Source: Stercorarius parasiticus
Taxonomy: Eukaryota > Chordata > Aves > Charadriiformes > Stercorariidae
Assembly (NCBI GenBank): GCA_013396915.1
Contig: VWZL01000298.1
Coordinates: 1,278,695 to 1,342,694 of the forward strand
Length of the DNA stretch: 64,000 bases
Direction: 5' to 3'
Position 1 is the stretch's first letter. Each line of letters starts with the position of its first letter. Shown here in pieces: positions 1 through 8,945 of this stretch. Made by a program: the position numbers and the translations under genes. The notes below the pieces were generated by a model. The model worked only from the letters and a program-made list of their open reading frames with translations, searched no databases and had not been told where the DNA came from.

Positions 1-441
1 TAAAAGCTCTAAAAAGTACACATTCTCTACTGCCACGAATAATCTAACAAATTGGCTAAGCTCTGTGAGAAACCTTGGCATGTTTGCTTAGGCTCACTTC
101 AAGTGCAAATAGTCATAAGTATTCATGACAGAAAGTTTTATTTTTTATGAAACAAACATGCTGAAATGCATTATATTGTACTCAATCCGAAGACATAGTT
201 TCTGCTAGTACTGGGTTGACAGATTTTTACGTGTAAAAATGTCATAACTGCTATTTAAATTTAACCTCCAGCCACAAAAATGGGAATTTTTACAATAAAG
301 TAACCTGAAACCTTTTGGTGAGATTTTTATATAATTATACTGGTTTCCCACAGTTAAGACTATGAATAAGCTTCGGATAATAAGCTCTCAGTGTTCTTTC
401 TGACAAAGTGAAGGGATTCTTTACAAACCTTTCAAACTGAG

Positions 442-690
442 GAAACTGAAGTGAAGAAAAACTCTGAGACATGCTGGTTCATAAAAGGACATGTTCTTCA
501 GCTGGATAAACTGAAGGAGTGGCACCTTTGTAATAAAGCTCCAGTTCATATGCCTCCAGCAAGGAGCAAATTAAAAGGAAAAACAAACAGAACTGTCACA
601 TCAGAACCATCTCCCATTACCTCGGGCCCTTCCCAATTATCAACGTTTCCAAAAGCAGTTGTTCCACTTCTGAACTGTAAATCTACCTGA
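442..690 (+). CDS. Possible terminal coding exon of an unidentified gene
   Basis: I do not recognise this protein. An open frame runs from a possible splice acceptor (a pyrimidine-containing stretch ending in AG at 440-441) to a TGA at 688-690, giving about 82 residues rich in Lys, Ser, Thr and Pro. The frame is open back to 412 and is closed by a TGA at 409-411, so an ATG-initiated start is not obvious and an exon is more likely than a complete gene. An ATTAAA poly(A) signal variant lies at 714-719, 24 bases after the stop, as in a short last exon. Any upstream exons would be outside the window. It could equally be a chance open frame in AT-rich DNA. Confidence 0.25.
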   Translation, partial: ETEVKKNSETCWFIKGHVLQLDKLKEWHLCNKAPVHMPPARSKLKGKTNRTVTSEPSPITSGPSQLSTFPKAVVPLLNCKST

Positions 691-1189
691 AAACTTTTTA
701 TAAATTAAAACTGAATTTTGAAAAGGTAATCTTTGAGAAAGTTTGACTTGAAAACATGAGTATTACAAAAATTGTATCACAGCCATAAAATACATGTGTT
801 GCCTTTTATGTATATAAATCTATGCATCCATACAATTAAAATGTTTTGTATATTTTATATTGCATATTTATATTGCTATATAACAATACATAAAACATAA
901 AAATAAGAATGTTTTGATATTGTGTTTATGTACACATTACCTGTATCTAGATCTTTCTGAAAGGAGATTTAACAGTGGTAAGAAATATGTGTATGTTTGA
1001 TCCCTGTTTAGCATTATCTGCCAGTGTTTTGGAATATAGAAATTCCAAATTTTCTTCTAGAATCAACAAGAATTAAATTAACTTAAAAGCATGAACACTT
1101 TTTTTTTTACTAATGTAACAGAACAGTAGTAATTTAGATAGACATTTCTGCCCATGTTATTTTTATTTTCTTGATAGAAGACAAAGCTT

Positions 1190-1790
1190 ACTGAGGTGAC
1201 AGCTTGCTGATGACACTATATTATTCAAGACGATAGGAACAGAGCTGACTGAAAAACTGCAGAAGGGCATTATGGAATTGAGTAACTGGCAAATACAGCA
1301 GTCAATGAAATTCAATGTAGATAGATGTGAAAGAACATACATAGGAAAGAATCTTAATTTCATGTATTGAGTAACAGACTTTGAACTGACTATCCTTCAA
1401 GAATAACATCAGAGTTATGACAGACGTTTCCAGACAAATGTCAGCCTGATGTTCAGCAGTGGTTAAAAAGGCAAATTAAATGGCATACAGTTCACAAAAG
1501 AGCAGAAAGATGGAACAGCTTTTGTGTAAGAGATGGCTAAGTAGACCTGGGAGAGATCAGAAGGGAATCTGTGTAACAGCAGCCTACATGACCAATTGTT
1601 TGTTGTTTGTTCCAGTACAGGGACTGGGGACATCAAATGAAGCAATAGGAATCGGGTTCAAAAGAAAAAGAGAAAGAGTATTCTTCAGACAATCGCTATT
1701 TGTGTTCTGGAACACCTTGCCAAAGGATGTTGTGGACAATGAAAGCTGACATGGGTCAGTGGGAGACTGAAGAAGTTTATGCAAGACAGA
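1190..1790 (+). mobile_element. Ancient, decayed CR1/L3-like LINE fragment
   Basis: Around 1207-1240 the + strand translates to Ala-Asp-Asp-Thr followed by a hydrophobic stretch, which resembles the reverse-transcriptase active-site block of CR1-group LINEs. About 25 codons later comes a Leu-Gln-Lys...Trp...Met-Lys-Phe-Asn stretch like the downstream RT/thumb region. Near 1705-1745 there is a motif resembling the CR1/L3 3' end, reading Phe-Trp-Asn-Thr-Leu-Pro. The frame is interrupted by stops and shifts throughout. This is an old non-functional copy, much more diverged than the other CR1 pieces in the window. Its exact limits are uncertain. Confidence 0.55.
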
Positions 1791-2700
1791 TCAGCTTTAT
1801 TTCCTTATCCTTGTTTAAAGATTTCCTAATTCATCCTTTTTTATGTTCTGCCTTTCTTTCTTTTGTCAGACCATGACACGCCTCTTAAGACATTCTCATA
1901 AGTGCCATTGCCAAACAGAAGGATGACAGAACAGCATGCTAAATAAATACTTCTCTCTGTAATTATCCTGATTTCTAATAGCTCCATCATATTGCCTGGA
2001 AAAAAATGTTGACAGCTGCTCTAGGCTAGCTGTGAGACCTTGATTGCAAGGAACGTGTCCTTAACTCTACAAACGTTTACTCACAAGTCAGCAGAAGATG
2101 CTATTCGCATGAATAAAAGATAAATGTGCAAGTACTTGCAAGAACATAATTGCAAAGTGGCCTCTAACAAACTTAACAACATACCTTACGCATAGTTGAG
2201 AGTTGTAGTCTATATCATATGTAAAATTATTGTAAATCAGTTGTTGTGGCTTAACCATGTTATTTTCTTCCCTGGTTTTGCAGATTGTACTGTATTTAGA
2301 TAGAAGCAATGACAATAAAGTGGATACATGATTTAAATTTGTTTTGGTACAACGTCTTTATAAAATACAACAAATTATGGGAGGGAGGAAGCAGTCAGAG
2401 AGACTTTGCATCTAGTTTCGAACCACAGAGAGATTCTGAATATGGAACGAGCAGACTTTGTACGCAAGGTGTTAATGGGCACGATGAGCACTGGGCAACG
2501 CTCGTGTGCTTTATTTCCTACCGCTTCAGTCCCGGTGCCTCCAGCCTAGGGGCAGACTGCACCACACCGGCCTCTGTACTCACAGAGCCACCGACCGGGC
2601 CCAGGAGAGCTGAGGTGCTGTACTGCCAGGTCTCCCCTCACCTTTCTCAAGACGAAAAGCTCTCCCCAGACGGCCAGCATGAGGCAGGTACTCGCTCTAA
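1791..2700. other. Non-coding upstream flank of GMNN
   Basis: AT-rich DNA becoming GC-rich after about 2520. I see no convincing exon, RNA gene or recognisable repeat here. The open frames in this stretch are short and lack conserved motifs. Confidence 0.5.
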
Positions 2701-3260
2701 CCAACATCCTGCGGGCCTCGGCCCCCCTCAGGCCGCCTCAGGCCTCCCGCCTCCCCCCGCCCCACCNATCCTTATAGCCGCGCGGTGGGCGCGAGGTGGG
2801 AGGTTGACCAGGTGTGCGCTTGGAGGGATCTGAGCGGGAGCGGCGGCTGTGGTGAGTGGAGCCGAGGGGGCTGGTGGCGTCGGCGTCGTGCGCGGGGCGA
2901 GGGGGGCTGCAGGCTTTCGTGGCCGCGTTTGGGTCTTGGCGGGCTCCTGCTCAGCTTCCCCATTGGCCGCGCCGGTGAGCAGAGGAGGGACGTTGCGGAC
3001 TCGGCTGGCGGGAGCGGGTGGGTGGTCCCCTCCCTCCCTCCCCGCCATCTTGGGTGTGCGTCTGTGACACCTCTGCCCCGTCCCTGTGGAAAGGCTTGGC
3101 GGGGTTGTAGTCTATGGTGGCGTCTGCGGTGGGCTAGTGTGGCCGCCACACGAGGTGTCGCCTCCAGGCTTTGTGTTTCTAGCCCCGACGCGCGCTTGCA
3201 GTTCGTATCTCGGGGCGGGTGAGGGGGGCAGACGAATCCCATCAGGGGCTCTGGAAGAGC
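2700..3260 (+). promoter_or_regulatory. GMNN: CpG island and GMNN promoter / 5' non-coding exon region
   Basis: This is the most CpG-rich part of the left arm and lies directly upstream of the first coding exon of GMNN. An inverted CCAAT box (ATTGG, about 2962-2966) and a YY1-type motif (CGCCATCTT, 3043-3051) are visible, with E2F-like TTGGCGGG at about 2937 and similar GGCGGG elements nearby. Two consensus splice donors (GTGAGT at 2852 and GTGAGC at 2975) could end a non-coding exon 1. A third possible donor, GTATTA, follows CAG at 3369. I cannot tell which is used. Long open frames on both strands here are a by-product of high GC. One base (2767) is N. Confidence 0.75.
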
Positions 3261-3411
3261 CTGCTGACCATGCGATCCATGACTGAATTTTTAATGCTGT
3301 CATAAGAGTTGACAAACTGGAATTACAATCATCCATAACTCGCGTCCCTGAATTTGAATTGCAGACAGGTATTACTACGTTTTAACTTCTTTTTCCCTCC
3401 TTTTTTTGCAG

Positions 3412-3475
3412 GGATCCTATGAATTCCAAAATGAAGCAGAAACAGAATGTGGAAAAATCATCAGGATCTCTGCAG
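3412..3475 (+). CDS. GMNN: GMNN first coding exon (residues 1-19)
   Basis: The acceptor is a T-rich tract ending TTTTGCAG at 3411. Seven untranslated bases precede the ATG at 3419. The exon ends in CAG before GTATAG, in phase 0. Confidence 0.93.
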
Positions 3476-6400
3476 GTATAGGCTTTAAAGACTTGAAGCT
3501 AGAATATGGGAGCAGATAAGGGATAGAAAATGGAAGAGGAAATTTATCAAGAGTATCTTAAACACAGAGTTTGCTTCGTTCAGAGGGTTGCACTCAGTTC
3601 TGTGGGAAATGATCCCTCTGTCTGACACAAGTTTTACATCGGCTGAAGGAATACAAAGAGATCTGTTGCAATGTACTTCTACCTGGCTTATGTCCTGTTG
3701 GCTTGAGTAACCTCCTGGCAGGCAGTGTGTCTTGGGAACACTCTGTCCTGCTTGGGCATATGTGTTTATAGCTACTTTTTTCTTACTGCTGAGCAAGTCT
3801 TTTTTAGTTTGACACTGAGTTTGCTGTCTTTCCATGTGATTTTTTATTTTTTTTTAGGGGCTAGCCTTAGTTTTGTTACTGAATCAGTCTGGCTGCTATG
3901 AGGTTGTAGGGTAGGTTCTGTAGTCTGCCTTTTATAGGGATGAACTTTAAATACGTCTTGACTTGAACATGCTTCAACTGAAGTATTCATGCAGGCAGGT
4001 CTGTTTCTAAAGTCATGCTTGTGGGCCATAGTTGCCTTGGAACTGGTGGAAATGCTTAAAGGATTTGGTTTTTTTGATAAGAAGTTACTAAAACTTATAC
4101 TTATTCCAGTGTTGCTACGAGATGCTTTTGTTAAACCTTTTAATGTAGGCCTTACTTGGAATTGTACAGATACCATATAAAATGAAGGCTAGTAGCCCTC
4201 TGTCATGAGGGATAGATTGATTGTAATGAACACTTCTGGTATTAATGAAAGTTGCCAATTGATAGGTCTTAGACACATGGTAATCTTGTCCTGTAGTGAC
4301 TCTAGGGTATAAATTCCTCAGTGTGGCTTTTTACACTTTCAATGAGTTAACTCAAGTTATTAGTCAATAATTTCTTGGCAGAGCATACTTAACTCTAACC
4401 TTCAATAGCAGCAAGTGGTGTCTGACATGGTGTGATTCTTGTTCCCACAGCAGTTAGTGTTTGTCCTTTAGTTCAACAGTAGGATAATTGGTGGCAGAAA
4501 CTACCGTGGGAAAGGCGAACTCTTGTCATACGAAGTACAGTGTGAATCGGTAACTTTCTCACGCTGGTGTGGCATTGTATTCTGGCTATTCTTGCTTGAT
4601 TGTCTGCCACTGTTCGCTATCCCGTGGTGGCAATGTAACCAACCAAATCAGAAGGCTTTGATGAAGGAAATGGGTATTTATGCATGGCAGGAAAGGTGAT
4701 AAACATACTGTTTATACAAAACAATGGCCTGTCTGGATTGAAGCAAGGCAGCTTTAGGTCCGTTTTAATGGATAATTGAAGCAACACATCTAGTTAAATC
4801 AACACCGCTTGAGGGTGTGTTCACAGGTAACAAACAGGTACTGCTTAAGGTGATGTGTATGACTCTACCAAGTAAACTTGCAATTGCAGTCACTTTTGTC
4901 TCTTCCCTGGAGTCTAATACTGCTGTTGCCAAATACAACTTTGGGAGCTTGAGCTAAAGTTTGCATGTGTCACTGTACTGTAATTGGCCTTGAAATCTAG
5001 TCAGAATATTTCTGCTATAAGATCTGTTCAAGTTACTTTACAAAGGGCATGGGTTTTCTAAGAGGCAGGGACTGAGCATAGCTTCATGTGATAAAGGTCC
5101 ATCTCTGCTACAAATAACTAGTTCTCCTTCTTTGCACAAGCCTTAACATAGACTAAAGTATCATCTTTTTGTCCTGACGAGATGAACCATGGGTTACCTT
5201 AATGGAAGTATGACAAATCTCTAAGTTTCAGTTTATGTAGAGAAGAGTGGCAACTGTCTGAAGCCCTATATGTCTTTTTAGAAGTACCTCACAGACACCA
5301 CAGGCAGTGCTGCCCCAAGACGGACCCTTAAAATGATTCAGCCTTCAGCAACAGGTTGCCTGGTTGGCAGACCTAATGAGGTATGAATTAGAAGATAACC
5401 TGTAGATGTGTAATTATTTCTATTCATAGTGAAGCACTTCTGAGCTTTTAATACAAAACTAATATACTTGAAAAAACATATAATCTGCTAACTAGTGCGA
5501 CACAACTTCAGCTTACTGTTATTCAGCTTATTATTTTAGTAATAAACAATATTAGAAACAATCAGTTTGTGTTAAACTTGTGGGTATCAAGGATGATGTC
5601 TGTAGGCTAGAACTATAATGTGAAGAAACTGGGGCTTATAAAGACTTATTTGCAGTCGTTGGTGAGCAGACTTACAAGTTTGTATTTTTCAAAAAAAAGC
5701 TAAAATGTTGCTCTGAAGCTAAACCTGCCTGTGTTTTATGTAGAAGAAATCTTCAGTCAAAAGGAAACTCTGGAATAACAAGTTGACCTCAAAGGCTTGT
5801 AAAGCTGAGGTGTCTGTGGACAAAGAGCAAGAAAATGAGAGTACAAATGATGCCATTCAAGCTGTAGACCTCATAACAAAAGGTATATGGTAATTCCTGA
5901 AATATTTTCTTGAGCTTAAAATGCTATGCTCCCCTTGGAATATAACTTGAAACATGGTTCCTTGGTCAGTTAGATAAGGGCTTTGTGTTTTTAAGTAATG
6001 CCTAGCAGGAATTAATGATACTTATCCTCTACAGTATAGTGAATAGAGTATAGATATCTAATGTTTAAGAGTGAGTTTATGGTAACCAGTAGCTGAGAAA
6101 CATTGTGTGCTGCAGTGTTAAGAACTCCTGTAGTTTGTTACTTTGGCTTGGCTACAAGCTTTCAAGTGTCTACTAATAAGTTGAAATGAAAGCCTGTTTT
6201 GGCATAATGTGCTGGGTATGCAGTTCCTCAGAACCATTAAGCCTAATATGGACAGTGACTTGGCAATAAGACTTCTGTCTTCCACAAAGTACGTGTTAAG
6301 ACTGATGTTCGCAAATGTGACTATCTTGTAAAGCCTGCTGCCATGCTTGAGGCAGCTTCTTGAAGACTCTGCCTTTAATACAGTGTAGGATCTGTGTTTT

Positions 6401-8646
6401 CTGTAAGCTTATGTCTCTAGTTGTAAATTTACATTAGTCTCTGGGAAAACCCTATATGGAGTGAGTTCATATTACCACAGTTCATAAAACCCTTGTATAT
6501 GAGCTAGATATCTTAAGGTGATCTCAAGAATTCAGTCTTAGCACAGATTTACTGTAGCTTCTTATTTCAGGAAGCCCTTCATCTCAATATTGGAAAGAAG
6601 TGGCTGAAGAAAGGAGGAAGGCTCTATATGAAGTGCTTCAAGAAAATGAAAAGGTAGCTAGTGAAAGATAACCAATGTCTTTACCACTGGCTATTGTCTC
6701 TGTTCTAACATTTTGTTATCTGAACTCAGCTGCACAAAGAAATTGAACAGAAAGATGGTGAAATTGCCCGCCTAAAAGAAGAAAATGAAGAGCTAATGTC
6801 CCTTGCTGAACATGTGCATTATATGACCAGTGTGATTGAGGTACTTGAGTTTTCAGTTAATGTTGTGGAATGAAAAATTGAGAAACAAGTGAAGATTTTT
6901 TTTAATGAATCATGACTTTTGTTCTGTGTGTTCACATAACTCTTCATTTTAGATTACTGTCTAACCTGTTTCCCATGGATTGCTGTAGTCCAGGGGCATA
7001 AAGCCCCTTCTAGGGGATGAGTTTTTTCCAGCTTAATCCACAAGAGTAATGAGAGAGTACTTAAGAGGTGTGTTTTCTGAAGGGAAGATTCTGTCTTAAC
7101 AGAACAGGCCTTGCGTGTTAGAGATGGTGACAAGGGAAGGAAGGGTTCATTTTCACTTTCCTGAGACTACTTAAATTCAAATGCTTAATAGTTTGTGTGA
7201 GGCTGCTGGCTAAATGAAACGTTTGTACTGGCTGGGTCCTTTGACAAACTAAACTTGAAACAGCAGGGACACAAAGTGGAGCAGTGAAAGGGAGAAGGGA
7301 GCACCTATGCTCTTTAAAGTCAAGGTTTCACTGAGGAATTGCCAGTTTTGTGGCCCAACAAAGGCTAATGCACTAAGTCTGTAGGATTCATAAACTTGTA
7401 AATTTCAAGAGAATTCCTTGGGGGCAGGTAGTTGTCACTGATTCCATAAATCTTCTACCAGGAGCAGGTTGTCTGTAACAGCCTCTGAAGGCGTTATACA
7501 TATATAGCCATGGAACCTTGATACTAAAATTATCAGCTAGGTTGTTTTTGTGGGGATCGAGCTCTCAACTGGGATAGAAAGCTGGGTGCTTGGCAAATAT
7601 TTTGATTCTCTGATTAGGCTGGGGAGGTGCAAACAAAATGGAAGATTATTACAAGCAACTTAACTCATCAAGAAGTAAACTTGATCAAGCTAATTTTCAG
7701 TTAGTGCAATTATTTAGATTAGTCTTTCAAGACTCCACTAATTTGCTACACTAGAATTTTTTTGGTATTCAGGGAGTGCTGCTTGTTAGTGCTAAACCCA
7801 CAGGCAGAACTTAAATGACTTAAGGACTTAAAGAACTAATGTTGGAAACCTCTCTGCAGTTGCTCAACAGTCAAGTTCACTTAGTTGTAAGTTGCTCACT
7901 TCTGAGGCTTTAATGAGCCTTAAGTGATATATCAAACAACCAGAAGCCTCAAAAGCAGCCTCTTACAGTCCTGTTTTTCTTCCTTAAATCAGGTTAGGTG
8001 AGGAACTTCTGTTTTAATCATCAAGTGCTAGAGACTAGGTTTTCGAGTTCACCTAGACTTGATGTAGCTTCATTATCTCTGATTAAAAATTATGAACTTA
8101 ATTTGTATAGTAATTTTTTCTAAAATTAAACCTATATAGTACTATAGTAACATTTAACTTGGGAAGCTGTTTCCCGTATTTTAAGTTGCCTAAGATAAAA
8201 CCTGTCCTACTGAAGACCTTAAGAAAGACTTAACAATCAATAAAGCAAATGTGGTCTGTGAGCTAGAGGTAGCAATTTGAGTTGAACTCAAGTGTCTAAG
8301 ACTTTTGTGACTGAGGAATGTTTTAATTATATCGGTGATCTCCAAATGAAGATAACTAGTTTGTCAATTCAATATGCACAGTTTTATTTCACTGGCTATT
8401 CAGTAGAAAAAATATTAAGGTCACTGTGCACTGTTTTTCTAGAGGCTAACTGGGCAAGCACCTGACAGTCCTGAGACACTGAAGAGTCTGGCTCTGGAGG
8501 AATTCAAACAAGAAAATGAAGAGCTTAACTGTGGAGGTGATGCAGAGAGCACTTCTGAAGAAGGGCCATCACAAGTGTCATGTGGCTTAAGGGAGAGTAT
8601 ATCAGATCTTGCTTCAAAGGAAGCATGTAATTTGCACCTGGAATGA
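3419..8646 (+). CDS. GMNN: Geminin, DNA replication licensing inhibitor (complete CDS, 6 coding exons)
   Basis: The coding sequence joins 3419-3475, 5282-5380, 5744-5882, 6571-6653, 6730-6840 and 8443-8646, giving 230 residues plus TGA. All junctions are GT-AG and the phases agree. Geminin binds CDT1 in the nucleus and prevents MCM loading during S, G2 and M; APC/C destroys it in mitosis. A destruction box (Arg-Arg-Thr-Leu, residues 32-35) is present. Residues 105-118, starting Tyr-Trp-Lys-Glu-Val-Ala-Glu, match the CDT1-binding helix, followed by a leucine-heptad coiled coil to about residue 165. The Lys-Arg-Lys near 58-60 may serve in nuclear import. The first ATG is used because it matches the Met-Asn-x-x-Met-Lys-Gln-Lys start of human geminin; Met5 is a weaker alternative. 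It is longer than human geminin (209 residues), mainly through the acidic, Ser-rich tail. Confidence 0.97.
3476..5281 (+). other. GMNN: GMNN intron after first coding exon
   Basis: A 1.8-kb intron. I see no exon, RNA gene or recognisable transposon in it. Confidence 0.7.
5282..5380 (+). CDS. GMNN: GMNN coding exon with destruction box (residues 20-52)
   Basis: The 99-base exon encodes 33 whole codons. It carries the Arg-Arg-Thr-Leu-Lys-Met-Ile-Gln-Pro block, the APC/C destruction box of geminin. The flanks are TTTTAG and GTATGA. Confidence 0.95.
5744..5882 (+). CDS. GMNN: GMNN coding exon (residues 53-98)
   Basis: The 139-base exon ends in phase 1. It encodes a basic stretch (Lys-Arg-Lys-Leu-Trp-Asn), matching the start of the variable linker in vertebrate geminins, then an acidic segment. 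The flanks are TATGTAG and GTATAT. Confidence 0.94.
5883..6570 (+). other. GMNN: GMNN intron between exons at 5744 and 6571
   Basis: A 0.7-kb intron of AT-rich unique-looking sequence with nothing recognised. The preceding intron (5381-5743) is also plain. Confidence 0.7.
6571..6653 (+). CDS. GMNN: GMNN coding exon with CDT1-binding helix (residues 99-126)
   Basis: The 83-base exon encodes the [14 protein letters not shown] helix, the most conserved part of geminin and its main CDT1 contact. The flanks are ATTTCAG and GTAGCT. Confidence 0.97.
6730..6840 (+). CDS. GMNN: GMNN coding exon with dimerising coiled coil (residues 127-163)
   Basis: The 111-base exon in phase 0 encodes the leucine-heptad coiled coil. 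It is separated from the preceding exon by an intron of only 76 bases. The flanks are ACTCAG and GTACTT. Confidence 0.97.
6841..8442 (+). other. GMNN: GMNN last intron
   Basis: A 1.6-kb intron, with no coding exon or repeat recognised. It ends in a pyrimidine tract and CTAG at 8442. Confidence 0.7.
8443..8646 (+). CDS. GMNN: GMNN last coding exon (residues 164-230 and stop)
   Basis: The 204-base exon starts with Arg-Leu completing the coiled coil, then runs through an acidic and Ser-rich tail to TGA at 8644-8646. The tail is the part that differs most from human geminin as I remember it. Confidence 0.93.
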   Translation, partial: RLTGQAPDSPETLKSLALEEFKQENEELNCGGDAESTSEEGPSQVSCGLRESISDLASKEACNLHLE

Positions 8647-8945
8647 CAACCTTTAAATAGGCTTGTGTATGTGGCTTTTAATTGCAGACTTCCTCTTGAA
8701 AGGATATATTAAAACTTCTCAGGTATAGAAACTCTTGTGGAATCATTACAGATGTTGGTTTTTAACTGGAATTATGTAGCAGTAGGAGTATCTGGATACT
8801 GCATAGAGAACTTACTACAGGCTGCACTTAGTTGCTTGTATAAAATGCAAATACTGTGTATTTCAAACTGTTGTGTAAATGTCTTATCAGTTGGTCTGAC
8901 ATGATATATGAAAATCAATAAATAAATCTTTGCCTTTCCAAAACA
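8647..8945 (+). terminator. GMNN: GMNN 3' UTR with overlapping poly(A) signals
   Basis: Two overlapping AATAAA hexamers sit at 8917-8922 and 8921-8926, about 270 bases after the stop. Cleavage is expected roughly at 8938-8945. Confidence 0.85.

Noticed and set aside
2728..3286. Long overlapping open frames on both strands in the CpG island
   Set aside because: High GC lowers stop frequency; the products are low-complexity Arg/Pro/Gly mixes, contain no domain and overlap the promoter.
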